Shown piece after piece: positions 8,065-17,759 of a stretch of 64,000 nt of DNA. The notes under the pieces are model-generated. The model did no database searches, was not told where the DNA came from, and saw nothing but the letters and a program-made list of their open reading frames with translations. The DNA comes from Rhodobacteraceae bacterium Alg238-R152. Its GTDB lineage: Bacteria > Pseudomonadota > Alphaproteobacteria > Rhodobacterales > Rhodobacteraceae. Location of the stretch: the NCBI GenBank assembly GCA_900537125.1, contig UNRJ01000001.1, forward strand, positions 663,569-727,568, given 5' to 3'. Made by a program: the position numbers and the translations under genes. Position 1 is the first letter of the stretch. Every line of letters begins with the position of its first letter.

Positions 8065-10797
8065 TTGAGCGATACGCCGGAAACCCCTGAAAACGAAGAA
8101 GAAACCACGCACGAGCGCATGATCCACGACGGTCCGACTGTGACCATCGAAGAGGAGATGCGCACCAGCTATCTCGACTACGCCATGAGCGTGATCGTCA
8201 GCCGTGCCATTCCAGACCTGCGTGACGGCCTAAAACCGGTACACCGCCGCATTCTTTATGCGATGCATGAAACCGGCAACAGCCACGAGAAATCATACCG
8301 AAAATCGGCGCGTCCAGTTGGCGACGTCATGGGTAAATACCACCCCCACGGCGACTCCGCGATTTATGACGCCTTGGTTCGTATGGCACAGGATTTCTCC
8401 ATGTCCCTGCCGCTTCTGGATGGTCAAGGTAACTTCGGGTCCATGGACGGCGATAACCCAGCGGCCATGCGCTACACCGAAGTGCGCATGGACAAACCCG
8501 CTGCTGCCCTACTGGCGGATATCGACAAAGAGACTGTCGACTTCCAGGACAACTACGACGGCAAAGACCAGGAACCAACCGTACTTCCGGCGCGCTTCCC
8601 CAACATGCTGGTCAACGGCGCCGGTGGTATTGCGGTGGGTATGGCCACCAACATCCCGCCGCATAACTTGGGCGAAGTCATCGACGCCACACTTGCATTG
8701 ATCGACGATCCAGACCTCACTTCTGAGCAGTTGATCGACTATGTGCCTGGCCCCGATTTCCCAACCGGCGGTATTCTTCTGGGCCGCTCAGGCGCTCGCA
8801 AAGCGTATCTCGAAGGCCGCGGCAGCGTCATCATTCGCTCCAAAACCCGGGTTGAGGAAATTCGCAAGGACCGCTACGCGATTGTCATCAACGAGATCCC
8901 TTATCAGGTGAACAAGGCAGCGATGATCGAAAAGATCGCCGAAGCCGCGCGTGACAAGCGTATCGAAGGCATTGCCCATGTTCAGGATGAATCGGACCGG
9001 GATGGCGTGCGTGTTGTGGTGGAACTCAAACGTGACGCCACAGCTGAGGTTGTGCTGAACCAACTGTTCCGCTTCACACCAATGCAAACATATTTTGGCT
9101 GCAACATGCTGGCCCTAAATGGCGGCCGCCCGGAGCAGCTGACTTTGCGCCGTTTCCTGACCTCCTTCATCGATTTCCGCGAAGAAGTGGTGGCCCGTCG
9201 CACCGCTTATATGCTGCGCAAAGCGCGTGAACGCAGCCACATCCTCTGTGGTTTGGCCGTGGCTGTGACCAACGTCGACGAGGTGGTTGCCACCATCCGT
9301 GCCTCTGCCGACGCTGCCGAAGCCCGTGAAAAGCTGATGACGCGCCGCTGGCCAGCCGAAAGCATCGCTGGCTACATCAAGCTGATCGACGATCCGACAC
9401 ACACCATGAATGACGACGGGACCTATAACCTGTCCGAAACACAAGCCCGCGCCATCCTCGAATTGCGTCTGCAACGCCTGACACAGATTGGTGTAAAAGA
9501 GGTCACGGACGAACTTGAAGAACTGGCCCGTAAGATTAAGGAATACCTTGAAATTTTGGGTTCACGCGAACGCATTATGAGCATCATCGGCGACGAGCTG
9601 CGTGAGGTGCGTGAGAACTTCGCGGTCGACCGCCGTACTGAGATTGTCGACTGGTCCGGTGACATGGACGACGAAGACCTGATCGAGCGTGAGGACATGG
9701 TGGTGACCGTGACTTCCGGTGGCTACATCAAACGCACGCCGCTTGCTGACTTCCGCGCCCAAAAACGCGGCGGCAAAGGCATCTCGGGCATGCAGACCAA
9801 AGAAGAGGATGTGGTCACCACCCTCTTTGTGGCCAACACCCACACGCAACTTCTGTTCTTCACCACCGACGGCATGGCCTACAAACTGAAGACCTGGCGC
9901 CTGCCGCTGGGTGGCCGCACCGCCAAAGGCAAGGCGATTGTGAACATCCTGCCTATTCCAAATGGTGTTTCAATTGCTGCGATCATGCCTGTTGATCGTC
10001 CTGAGGACGAATGGGACGATCTTCAGATCATGTTTGCCACCTCAGCTGGCTCCGTACGTCGCAACCGCCTGTCAGACTTCACCAATGTGAAGTCGAACGG
10101 CAAAATTGCGATGAAGTTTGAGGATGACAACGCTGACACAAAGCTGATCAACGCCCGCATCTGTACCGAAGAAGACGATGTGATGCTGGTGACCAACTCG
10201 GGCCGGGCCATCCGCTTCCCCACCACCGAAGTGCGGGTGTTCAACTCGCGCTCCTCTGTGGGTGTGCGTGGCATTCGCCTCAACGGCGACGATGAGGTGG
10301 TTTCCATGTCAGTGATCCGCCACTTCCGCGCCGAAAGCGAAGAACGCGCCGCATACCTGAAAATGCGCCGCGCGGTCGCTGGCTTGTCCGATGATGGCGG
10401 CGACGACGAGGAAGCACCAGCTGGCGAACTCTCACAAGAACGCTACGCAGAAATGTCCGCTGCTGAAAACCTACTCCTCACCATCACCACCGGTGGTGCA
10501 GGCAAACTCAGCTCCAGCCACGACTACCCGGTTCGTGGCCGTGGCGGCCAAGGTGTGGCGGCGATGGACAAAGCCATGCGTGGCGGTGCGCTGGTGGCTT
10601 CCTTCCCGGTGGACTTGGGTGACCAGATCATGTTGGCCACCTCCAAAGGCCAATCAATCCGCGTGCCTGTTGACGGCATTTCCTTCCGCTCCCGCTCCGC
10701 AGGCGGCGTAAAAGTGTTCAACACCGGCAAAGGCGAAGAAGTGGTCTCTGTGGCATGGATTGCCGAGCAAGACGACGAGGAAGCTGGCGAAGAGTAA
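8065..10797 (+). CDS. gyrA: DNA gyrase subunit A
   Basis: Catalytic subunit of the type IIA topoisomerase that negatively supercoils DNA. The breakage-reunion domain includes the active-site Tyr137 in AMRYTEVR and the quinolone-determining region with Ser98 and Asp102 in [10 protein letters not shown] (equivalent to E. coli Ser83 and Asp87), so the allele looks quinolone-sensitive. The GyrA box [10 protein letters not shown] marks the C-terminal DNA-wrapping domain, confirming gyrase rather than ParC. Length, 910 aa, is normal. The start is a TTG; an ATG at 8119 would remove only the acidic N-terminal tail. Monocistronic, ended by a hairpin at 10823. Confidence 0.98.
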   Translation: MSDTPETPENEEETTHERMIHDGPTVTIEEEMRTSYLDYAMSVIVSRAIPDLRDGLKPVHRRILYAMHETGNSHEKSYRKSARPVGDVMGKYHPHGDSAIYDALVRMAQDFSMSLPLLDGQGNFGSMDGDNPAAMRYTEVRMDKPAAALLADIDKETVDFQDNYDGKDQEPTVLPARFPNMLVNGAGGIAVGMATNIPPHNLGEVIDATLALIDDPDLTSEQLIDYVPGPDFPTGGILLGRSGARKAYLEGRGSVIIRSKTRVEEIRKDRYAIVINEIPYQVNKAAMIEKIAEAARDKRIEGIAHVQDESDRDGVRVVVELKRDATAEVVLNQLFRFTPMQTYFGCNMLALNGGRPEQLTLRRFLTSFIDFREEVVARRTAYMLRKARERSHILCGLAVAVTNVDEVVATIRASADAAEAREKLMTRRWPAESIAGYIKLIDDPTHTMNDDGTYNLSETQARAILELRLQRLTQIGVKEVTDELEELARKIKEYLEILGSRERIMSIIGDELREVRENFAVDRRTEIVDWSGDMDDEDLIEREDMVVTVTSGGYIKRTPLADFRAQKRGGKGISGMQTKEEDVVTTLFVANTHTQLLFFTTDGMAYKLKTWRLPLGGRTAKGKAIVNILPIPNGVSIAAIMPVDRPEDEWDDLQIMFATSAGSVRRNRLSDFTNVKSNGKIAMKFEDDNADTKLINARICTEEDDVMLVTNSGRAIRFPTTEVRVFNSRSSVGVRGIRLNGDDEVVSMSVIRHFRAESEERAAYLKMRRAVAGLSDDGGDDEEAPAGELSQERYAEMSAAENLLLTITTGGAGKLSSSHDYPVRGRGGQGVAAMDKAMRGGALVASFPVDLGDQIMLATSKGQSIRVPVDGISFRSRSAGGVKVFNTGKGEEVVSVAWIAEQDDEEAGEE

Positions 10798-10822
10798 TCT
10801 TCCACTGCATTCCCCATAATTC

Positions 10823-10860
10823 AAACGGCCCTGCGCAATTGCGTGGGGCCGTTTCTATTT
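10823..10860 (+). terminator. gyrA terminator
   Basis: AAACGGCCC pairs with GGGCCGTTT around an inner CGCAATTGCG palindrome, followed by a T-rich stretch. It lies 25 bp after the gyrA stop. Confidence 0.75.
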
Positions 10861-10934
10861 CGGAGTATATTAATATTGCTTGGCAAAGTGTTATGTGCCC
10901 TTCTTCAGCCAACGAAACACAAAACGGCGTTCTA

Positions 10935-12506
10935 ATGACTAAACTTTTCCCGGCCTACGCACTCTCTTTTGGCGCCGCACTCTGCCTTTCAACCTCCGGC
11001 GCTGTCGCAGCCACCCTTACGCTTAACTCCACGTCATCTCAGTCCGACATCGACGCCGACTACGGGGGTGCCATTCAGGCCCAAGAACTGACCGGAAAAT
11101 ATGCCAATTGCACCGTGCTCTATGAAGGCGATGTACAACGTGGCGACCTCCAACGGTTCCACGCCCTCTTTGGCTATGATGGGGAAAGCTACTTCAATAG
11201 CCTACCTGATGGTGCCACACTCTGCCTCAACAGCCCCGGCGGCAACCTCTATGAATCCCTCGTCATCGTAGATTTCCTGCGCGAGGTTTTTGCTGACCTG
11301 CAAACCTATGTGGCCGACGGAGACCTCTGTGCGTCCGCCTGCTCTAACCTGTTTCTATCCGGTGCGCATACGTTTGAGGGCGAAAGCTATGAAACCATCG
11401 CGATGCGCGCCATTTCACCTACGGCGCGCCTTGGTGTGCACGCCCCCCGGATTGTTTTGCCAAACGATGGCGAAACCTACGATGCGGAGGAAGTTGCCGC
11501 CGTTTATGACGAGGCCATCCGGGACTCTTCACATCTGTTTGCATTTGCGCAAAAGGTGGATGACGAAAACACCCCTTACCTGACCCCTTACCTCTACGCA
11601 CGTAGCATCGAAACACCACCACATGACATGTATTATGTCGACACGGTTGGCGATGCCCTCTTTGCAAATGTCGCGGTCACGGGCATCACTTATGAAGTGA
11701 ATCTCCGCGCCAACTTGATCAACACCATATGTGACAATGTCTTCCTATTGGATGACGGCGCCTTCAGTTGGGCCTTCGCGCCCACGTGGAAACCACATCC
11801 ATTGGCCTCTATTGCTGATCTCTATAATGAGTTCTCTCAAATTCTCGCACTTGAAGCCCATGAAAACCAAACCGATGACAATCCGGTCTACACCTCCTCT
11901 TGGGACATCGAGCAAAGAGACGGGGCCATCTACGGCTTCCGACGTGGCTATCGCACCTCTGGCCCCTACGGAGCCGAAGACTGCGTGGTGCGCCTGGACA
12001 CCTCTGCTCCCGTTGGCGCAACCGACAACTTTGGCACCGTAGCAACCGCATGGGACGCACGGGACACAAACCCGATCGAGGTTCGGATTGGGTACCAACA
12101 CCCGCGCAGCGACTTTTCGGATCCAGAAGACCCCCACGTGTCCTCGCCCTACGCCTATTGGACCGCCTTAAGCCAAGATGATGAGAACCAGCAACACAGC
12201 TATCCACCGTTGATGCTGTTCCCGATGGGGCTACCGCTCAGTGAACTGCCCCGCATCGGCGCACAGACCACAGAACCCGAGGTTGAGGAGGCAACCGTTG
12301 AAGATGACAGAGAACCCCTCACCTGTGACGATCTCTGGTACCACCGCAACCGAATCTTCCATAAAAACGGCTACTGTTTTGGCTCCGAACGCGGCATTGC
12401 CACCTTTGGCAACGACGGGTGTTTCACCAAATCACCAGAGCTATCGTCGCAGGAATCTGAGTTGATACGCCTGATCAAACAGGGCGAAAAAGATCTCGGG
12501 TGCTAG
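10935..12506 (+). CDS. Exported ClpP/crotonase-fold protein (COG3904-like)
   Basis: The frame is open upstream into gyrA, but the ATG at 10935 is chosen because it begins a clear signal peptide (MTKLFPAYALSFGAALCLS..., cut after VAA). The mature protein has a ClpP-like core: LCLNSPGGNLYESLVI, then DLCASACSNLFLSGA, with a Ser in the position expected for the nucleophile, followed by LGVHAPR. This pattern is typical of COG3904 predicted periplasmic proteins. The C-terminal 250 residues have no recognised domain but contain paired cysteines suggesting disulphides. Length is 523 aa. Function unknown; protease activity is possible but unproven. Confidence 0.75.
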   Translation: MTKLFPAYALSFGAALCLSTSGAVAATLTLNSTSSQSDIDADYGGAIQAQELTGKYANCTVLYEGDVQRGDLQRFHALFGYDGESYFNSLPDGATLCLNSPGGNLYESLVIVDFLREVFADLQTYVADGDLCASACSNLFLSGAHTFEGESYETIAMRAISPTARLGVHAPRIVLPNDGETYDAEEVAAVYDEAIRDSSHLFAFAQKVDDENTPYLTPYLYARSIETPPHDMYYVDTVGDALFANVAVTGITYEVNLRANLINTICDNVFLLDDGAFSWAFAPTWKPHPLASIADLYNEFSQILALEAHENQTDDNPVYTSSWDIEQRDGAIYGFRRGYRTSGPYGAEDCVVRLDTSAPVGATDNFGTVATAWDARDTNPIEVRIGYQHPRSDFSDPEDPHVSSPYAYWTALSQDDENQQHSYPPLMLFPMGLPLSELPRIGAQTTEPEVEEATVEDDREPLTCDDLWYHRNRIFHKNGYCFGSERGIATFGNDGCFTKSPELSSQESELIRLIKQGEKDLGC

Positions 12507-12631
12507 TTTTCTTCTTCCCGAAGGGGCAAACAGCCGCTTCGGACACATACTTGATCAAAGACAAACACATCTCCGCGGTCGGCAGCTAAAACAAGGCCTA
12601 TCTTGAAAACGCACCACACCCGGAGACCGTG

Positions 12632-12994
12632 ATGAAAACACCCGCCAACCTCCTTGCAGCAGCACTCAGCACCGCGCCCTCCTTCGCCCTTGCAGAGGCA
12701 ACTTTTCTGGGTGCTGACACCGCCCATGCCGCACTAAGTGGAATACACTACACCTGCGACCTAGGCGAAATGAAATTTGATATTATTTTCAGCACAGTAG
12801 AATCGAACTCTAAAGTGTTCCCCTACAAGTTTCGGGCGGGAGAGCGGGCCTCTGAAGATGCCTATGTCTTGACCGACGCGGGCGATATCCATCTGCAGAG
12901 CGCCGAGGCTATCCGCTTCCTAACGCTGGACAAAGGCACCCTTGGCATCGCCAAAACTCTGGACGGTCGCGCCGCTACATGTGTGCAGAAGTAA
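12632..12994 (+). CDS. Small exported protein of unknown function
   Basis: A 120-aa protein with an N-terminal signal peptide (MKTPANLLAAALSTAPSFAL, then AEA) and one likely disulphide between the Cys in HYTCDLG and the Cys near the C-terminus (ATCVQK). A GTG three bases upstream of the ATG at 12632 is an alternative start. It lies 125 bp after the ClpP-fold gene on the same strand and ends just before a strong terminator. I do not recognise the family. Confidence 0.65.
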   Translation: MKTPANLLAAALSTAPSFALAEATFLGADTAHAALSGIHYTCDLGEMKFDIIFSTVESNSKVFPYKFRAGERASEDAYVLTDAGDIHLQSAEAIRFLTLDKGTLGIAKTLDGRAATCVQK

Positions 12995-13031
12995 CACCGC
13001 GCCCGTTTCTTCTTGCCATAAGTATCCAAAC

Positions 13032-13060
13032 AAAAGGGACGCCAAAGCGTCCCTTTTCTC
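13032..13060. terminator. Bidirectional terminator
   Basis: AAAAGGGACGC pairs perfectly with GCGTCCCTTTT around a CAAA loop. It separates the convergent small exported protein and the M32 carboxypeptidase. Confidence 0.88.
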
Positions 13061-13078
13061 TTTTAGGTCCACCAAGCT

Positions 13079-14554
13079 TTACAGCTTGTAGATGTCGCCA
13101 AACTTGGCTTCCAGATAGTCCAGCAACGGCGCGCCACTTGGGGTCTTGCCAGTCGCATGTACAATGGTGTCTGCCGGTTTGTGCAAACCGCCATGTTGTT
13201 GCAGGTTCTCGCGCAGCCAGTCGGTCCCACCCGAGGTGTCACCCTGTGCCAGCTGTGAATCCAGATCTGGAACTGCTGCCCGCATCGTTTCGTTCAAACA
13301 GCCCGCGTAGACATTGCCCAAAGAATAGGTCGGGAAATAGCCAAACAGCCCCACCGACCAATGCACATCCTGCAACACGCCATTGGAGGGCTTGTCCACC
13401 GCATAGCCAAAATCCGCTTTGAACCGGTCATTCCACGCCGCTTCCAGATCACCAACCGCCAGATCACCCAGCATCAAAGCACGTTCCAGATCAAACCGCA
13501 GCATGATGTGCAGATTGTATTGCACCTCATCGGCCTCAGTCCGGATATAGCCGTCATTGACCCGGTTCACCGTGCCGTAAAACGCCTCAGCATCCGCGAT
13601 GCCAAAGTCTCCAAACTCCGCTTTCATCTGCTCATAGAGCCAACCGGTGTAGGCCCGTCCGCGCCCCATTTGGTTCTCATAAATCCGGCTTTGGCTTTCA
13701 TGCACACCCATCGACACGCCACGCCCAAGAGGCGTCAAAAGATACGCGTCATCAATGCCTTGCTCATAGGCAGCGTGACCAACTTCGTGGATAGTCGAGT
13801 AGAAACAGTTAAACGGATCACTCTCACTGGTGCGCGTGGTGATCCGCACATCTTTGCCTGACCCCGAACAGAATGGATGCGTTACACAATCAATGCGGCC
13901 ATGGTCAAAGTCATAGCCAAAGGAGGCCGCCAGCTTGCTGGTCAACGCCATTTGCTTATCAGACGCAAAATGCCCTGTGAGCTTCTGAGGTGCCTCTGCT
14001 GCCAAAACCGCCGCCCGCAAGGCCACCAACCGGGGCCGCATCGCGTCAAACATCGCAGCAATCTCCGCGGCGGTCATTTCCGGCTCATAGTCATCGACCA
14101 TGGCGTCATACACATCGCCACCGGCGGCCAGCGCCTGACCTTCTTGCCGCTTCAGGTTCACCACCTCTTCCAGAGTTGGCAAAAACCCGGCCACATTTTC
14201 ATCAGACCGCGCCTGCGCCCAGATGCCTTGTGCGCGGCTGGTCACCTTGGCAATTTCTGCCGCCAAATCCGCTGGCACCTTGGAGGTCCGCTCAAACGAC
14301 TTGCGGATGTGACGCACCTGTGCGCGGCCCACTTCGTCAAGCTGCGTCTCATCGATCGCGGCCAGCCATTCCCCCACCTTGGGATCAATCCGACGGGCGT
14401 GCAGCACGCTTTCCATTGCGGCCATTTCCTCGGCCCGCTGCGGCGCTGCACCCGCCGGCATAATTGCCTCTTGGTCCCAACCCAAACGTCCAGCCACTTC
14501 GCCCAACGCCTGTGTGGTGTGGGTGAACCCCATCAACTGCTCATATGCAGACAT
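13079..14554 (-). CDS. M32-family metallocarboxypeptidase
   Basis: Cytoplasmic zinc carboxypeptidase of the Taq/Bacillus M32 family that trims C-terminal residues from peptides. The zinc motif HEVGH lies at residues 256-260, and the family motifs MGVHESQSRIYENQ and YNLHIMLRFDLE follow. Length, 491 aa, is standard. The ATG at 14554 is chosen over the upstream frame extension because it has the ribosome site agaagg and matches the usual N-terminus (MSAYEQL). The ctaA stop is only 16 bp upstream on the same strand, so the two genes are probably co-transcribed. Confidence 0.95.
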   Translation of the reverse strand: MSAYEQLMGFTHTTQALGEVAGRLGWDQEAIMPAGAAPQRAEEMAAMESVLHARRIDPKVGEWLAAIDETQLDEVGRAQVRHIRKSFERTSKVPADLAAEIAKVTSRAQGIWAQARSDENVAGFLPTLEEVVNLKRQEGQALAAGGDVYDAMVDDYEPEMTAAEIAAMFDAMRPRLVALRAAVLAAEAPQKLTGHFASDKQMALTSKLAASFGYDFDHGRIDCVTHPFCSGSGKDVRITTRTSESDPFNCFYSTIHEVGHAAYEQGIDDAYLLTPLGRGVSMGVHESQSRIYENQMGRGRAYTGWLYEQMKAEFGDFGIADAEAFYGTVNRVNDGYIRTEADEVQYNLHIMLRFDLERALMLGDLAVGDLEAAWNDRFKADFGYAVDKPSNGVLQDVHWSVGLFGYFPTYSLGNVYAGCLNETMRAAVPDLDSQLAQGDTSGGTDWLRENLQQHGGLHKPADTIVHATGKTPSGAPLLDYLEAKFGDIYKL

Positions 14555-14570
14555 TCTTGTTTTCCTTCTC

Positions 14571-15722
14571 TCAGGATGCGTCACGCACCGAGGTTGCAAT
14601 TGGATAGTGGCTCAGGAACCGCGCCTGCAGGATCAGGACCCAGACCACAACAGCAATGGCTTGGTGCGTAATCGCTATATGCACCTGTGCCGCATAGAGC
14701 ACTGTGGCAATGCCAACGGCAATCTGCACCGCAATTGCAGCAAAGGCAGCATTAAACGCAAACCGCGTGTACCCATGCGCAGAACCTAGCCCACGCCGCC
14801 ACACCACAATGGCAAAGATCAGCAAGAGATAGCCCCAAATCCGGTGCGTGAACTGCACAAGCCCAGGATTTTCAAAGAAGTTCCGCCACAGCGGCTCCAT
14901 ATAGAGCGCGTCTGCAGGAAACAGATTGCCGCCCATCAGCGGCCAATCGGTAAAGCTGCGCCCTGCATCAATGCCTGCCACCAACGCGCCCAGCAGGATT
15001 TGCACCCCGGTCATATGCAGCAACCCTGTGGACAGTCCAAACAGCTTGGCTTCTTTGCCGCGCCGCGCTTGCATCAAATCCCGCTCACTGCGCCCAAGCA
15101 ACAGAATGTACCAAGTAATGAACCCAAGGATCACAAAAGCCAGCCCCAGATGCACCGCCAAACGGTAGCTCGCCACCGTCGTCACGCCTTCTCCGGAGGT
15201 CACGCCACTGGCCACCATCCACCAGCCAACAGCCCCTTGCAGCCCGCCTAGCGCGCCAATCAGGAACAACCGCCCGGTCCAACCTGTCGGGATTTGCCGC
15301 GCAATCGCAAAGCCCGCAAAACCAAGCGCCCAAACAAGGCCAATCACCCGACCCAGCTGACGGTGTCCCCATTCCCACCAATAGATGTGTTTGAAGTCCG
15401 CCAGCGTCATCCAGTTGTTGTCGATCGCCCACTGGTCAATCTGTTTGTATTTGTCAAACTCACTTTGCCAATCCGCCTCATTCATCGGCGGGATCGCTCC
15501 GGTCACTGGGCGCCATTCGGTGATCGACAAGCCACTGTCGGTCAGGCGGGTCAGCCCACCCACGGCAATCATCACAAAGACCAGCGCAAACAGGATCATC
15601 AGCCAGATGCGAATGCCGCGCCGCGCACCTTTGGCACCGCTGTCAATTACACCCACCGCTTTGGGGGCGTCTTTGGGTCCGTCTTCACTGACCTCTTCAA
15701 AAATGCTGCGCTTCTGGCTCAT
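14571..15722 (-). CDS. ctaA: Heme A synthase (COX15/CtaA)
   Basis: Polytopic membrane enzyme converting heme O to heme A for aa3-type cytochrome oxidase. About eight membrane segments are visible, with the conserved heme-ligand histidines in HRQLGRVIG, AVHLGLAF, THRIWGYL and THQAIAVVVW, and the ITEWRPVTGAIPP motif of the alphaproteobacterial (type 2) group. Length is 383 aa from the ATG at 15722; the open frame extends 13 codons further but lacks the family N-terminus there. It is transcribed with the M32 gene and lies 106 bp after trmJ. Confidence 0.96.
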   Translation of the reverse strand: MSQKRSIFEEVSEDGPKDAPKAVGVIDSGAKGARRGIRIWLMILFALVFVMIAVGGLTRLTDSGLSITEWRPVTGAIPPMNEADWQSEFDKYKQIDQWAIDNNWMTLADFKHIYWWEWGHRQLGRVIGLVWALGFAGFAIARQIPTGWTGRLFLIGALGGLQGAVGWWMVASGVTSGEGVTTVASYRLAVHLGLAFVILGFITWYILLLGRSERDLMQARRGKEAKLFGLSTGLLHMTGVQILLGALVAGIDAGRSFTDWPLMGGNLFPADALYMEPLWRNFFENPGLVQFTHRIWGYLLLIFAIVVWRRGLGSAHGYTRFAFNAAFAAIAVQIAVGIATVLYAAQVHIAITHQAIAVVVWVLILQARFLSHYPIATSVRDAS

Positions 15723-15828
15723 CGCTGTCTCCAAATCTTGGCGCGAGCCTAGTGGGACCAAGCGCCAGCTTCAACCACTCTCAAGTAGGAATTGAACAAT
15801 AGTTCAGGCGGCAAAAATCCCCGCCAGA

Positions 15829-16572
15829 TCAATCTTTTTCTTTCCAGCGCACCATCTGCCGCATCACACCATGCAACATCTGCACATCTGCACGTGTAAG
15901 CCGCATCCGGCTCCACATATTGCGCAGATTGACCTTCATATTTTCCGCTTTTTCCTCCGGGAAAAAGAAGTTGGCCTCTTCAAGGCGCTCTTCATAGTGC
16001 CGCCCAAGAGCATCGATATCCGCATTGCTGGCCCAGTCGGTTTTGGCCATATCCACGCGTTCATGCACGATATCTGCGCTCTGACGCCGCCATTCATAGG
16101 CGGTCAGCAACACACATTGCGCCAAATTCAGCGACGCATACTCCGGGTTCACCGGTACATTGATGATCGCATTGGCCCGCGCGATGTCCTCATTCTCAAG
16201 CCCGGCCCGCTCCGGCCCAAACAACACCGCAACTTTCTCGCCCCGCGCAATCATCTCAGCAGCCTGTTTCATCGCCGTTTCTGGCGTCACCACCGGTTTG
16301 GTCAACCCACGTGCCCGCGCCGTAGTGGCAAACACGTAGTGACAATCTTCCAACGCCTGATCAGTGGTCTCGGTCAGCAATGCGCCATCCAGCACCCGCC
16401 CTGCACCAGAAGCCATGGCAACGGCGCGCTCATTGGGCCACCCGTCGCGCGGATCGACTATGCGCATTTTATCCAAACCAAAGTTCAACATCGCCCGTGC
16501 CGCACCACCGATGTTCTCCCCCATCTGTGGGCGGACTAGCACAAAGGCGGGCTGTGGCGTGGCACTGGTCAT
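15829..16572 (-). CDS. trmJ: tRNA (cytidine/uridine-2'-O-)-methyltransferase, TrmJ-like
   Basis: SpoU/SPOUT-family RNA methyltransferase. The motifs are VLVRPQMGENIGGAARAM near the N-terminus, VAVLFGPERAGLENED in the middle and INVPVNPEYASLNLAQCV, which build the trefoil knot that binds SAM. Length is 247 aa. TrmJ 2'-O-methylates position 32 of tRNA anticodon loops; orthology is inferred from the motif set. It is divergent from the TfoX-like gene. Confidence 0.9.
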   Translation of the reverse strand: MTSATPQPAFVLVRPQMGENIGGAARAMLNFGLDKMRIVDPRDGWPNERAVAMASGAGRVLDGALLTETTDQALEDCHYVFATTARARGLTKPVVTPETAMKQAAEMIARGEKVAVLFGPERAGLENEDIARANAIINVPVNPEYASLNLAQCVLLTAYEWRRQSADIVHERVDMAKTDWASNADIDALGRHYEERLEEANFFFPEEKAENMKVNLRNMWSRMRLTRADVQMLHGVMRQMVRWKEKD

Positions 16573-16710
16573 GTTGGTCTCCGATGAGCGCGTTCAAAAT
16601 CCGCTCGCTGATACCCCCGCGCCCCCAACAAAACAAGCCGCTGCGCTTTCTCCTTCTTCAAATACCTGCGCCTCAGGTTAAAATCTCGACAACCTTAGAG
16701 AGGAATCACC

Positions 16711-17040
16711 ATGGCTTATGACGAAGGACACGCCACCTTGATGCGTGAAGACCTGCAGGACATCGACGGCATCAGCGAAAAGAAGATGTTTGGTGGCCTC
16801 TGTTTTCTACATCACGGCAATATGGTTTGCGGCGTGCACAAAGGTGGCGGCATGGCCCGCGTTGGCAAATCCCGCGAAGCCGAAGCACTGCAAATTGACG
16901 GCGTTGATCCGCTCTCATTCACCGGCCGCAAGATGGGCGGCATGGTGGATCTCTCCGAAGATCTTCTGGGTGACGACACCCTTCGTGCTCAGGTGATCAC
17001 GCTGGCCTTAACCAACGCACAAAGTCTTCCACCCAAATAG
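16711..17040 (+). CDS. TfoX/Sxy N-terminal-domain protein
   Basis: A 109-aa protein matching the TfoX N-terminal domain: EKKMFGGLCFLHHGNMVCGV, then an alternating beta segment and GRKMGGMVDLSED near the end. Full TfoX proteins regulate competence in gammaproteobacteria, but stand-alone domains like this are widespread and their role is unknown. A ribosome site (gagaggaatcacc) precedes the ATG. It lies 83 bp before the ThiE-like gene on the same strand. Confidence 0.85.
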   Translation: MAYDEGHATLMREDLQDIDGISEKKMFGGLCFLHHGNMVCGVHKGGGMARVGKSREAEALQIDGVDPLSFTGRKMGGMVDLSEDLLGDDTLRAQVITLALTNAQSLPPK

Positions 17041-17123
17041 CCAACTCCGGATAGCCAAGAGCAAAAATCCGCGTTATAGCAACGCGATCCAAAAACACGC
17101 ACAAGACCACCTGGAGCCCGAGC

Positions 17124-17747
17124 ATGTCCGATACAGAGTTGCCGCAGATCTACCTGATCACCCCGCCGGAAATCGAACTCTCACGCTTCCCAGACCAACT
17201 GGCCTCGGTGCTGGATGCCGCCGACATTGCCTGTGTGCGTATGGCGCTGGCGACCAAAGACGAAGACCGTCTGTCGCGTGCGGCAGACGCTTTGCGCGAA
17301 GTGGCCCATGCCCGCGACGTGGCGATTGTGATCAACGAACATGTACAGCTGTCCGAACGGTTGGGCCTTGATGGGGTCCATCTGACCGATGCCGCCCGCT
17401 CCGTGGCCAAAACCCGCAAAGAGTTGGGTCAAGACGCCATTGTGGGCGCGTTTTGTGGCGCATCATCCCACGAGGGCATGTCCGCTGGCGAAAACGGCGC
17501 GGACTATGTCGCCTTTGGCCCGGTTGGCAGCACCAATCTCGGCGACGGCACCTTGGCCGAAAAAGACCTGTTTGAGTGGTGGTCTGCTATGATCGAAGTA
17601 CCGGTTGTGGCCGAAGGCGCATTGGATACCGACATTATTGCAAAGCTCTCGCCCTTCACTGACTTCTTTGGCATTGGCGAAGAAATCTGGCGCAGCGACG
17701 ATCCCGTGGCCAAGCTCAAAGAGCTGCACGGCGCCTTCACGGCCTAA
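17124..17747 (+). CDS. ThiE/TenI-family TIM-barrel protein
   Basis: A 207-aa protein with the fold pattern of thiamine phosphate synthase/TenI (LDGVHL, then IVGAFCGASSHEG and ADYVAFGPVGSTN). Several residues expected in a working ThiE look replaced: the region after VHL reads TDAA instead of the usual GQxD, and the first barrel strand reads CVRMALAT where ThiE normally keeps a QLR-K motif. It is therefore probably a TenI-like or repurposed member. It is 12 bp ahead of the PfkB kinase gene, so it may belong to the pseudouridine operon. Confidence 0.78.
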   Translation: MSDTELPQIYLITPPEIELSRFPDQLASVLDAADIACVRMALATKDEDRLSRAADALREVAHARDVAIVINEHVQLSERLGLDGVHLTDAARSVAKTRKELGQDAIVGAFCGASSHEGMSAGENGADYVAFGPVGSTNLGDGTLAEKDLFEWWSAMIEVPVVAEGALDTDIIAKLSPFTDFFGIGEEIWRSDDPVAKLKELHGAFTA

Positions 17748-17759
17748 GTAGGAGCGCCC

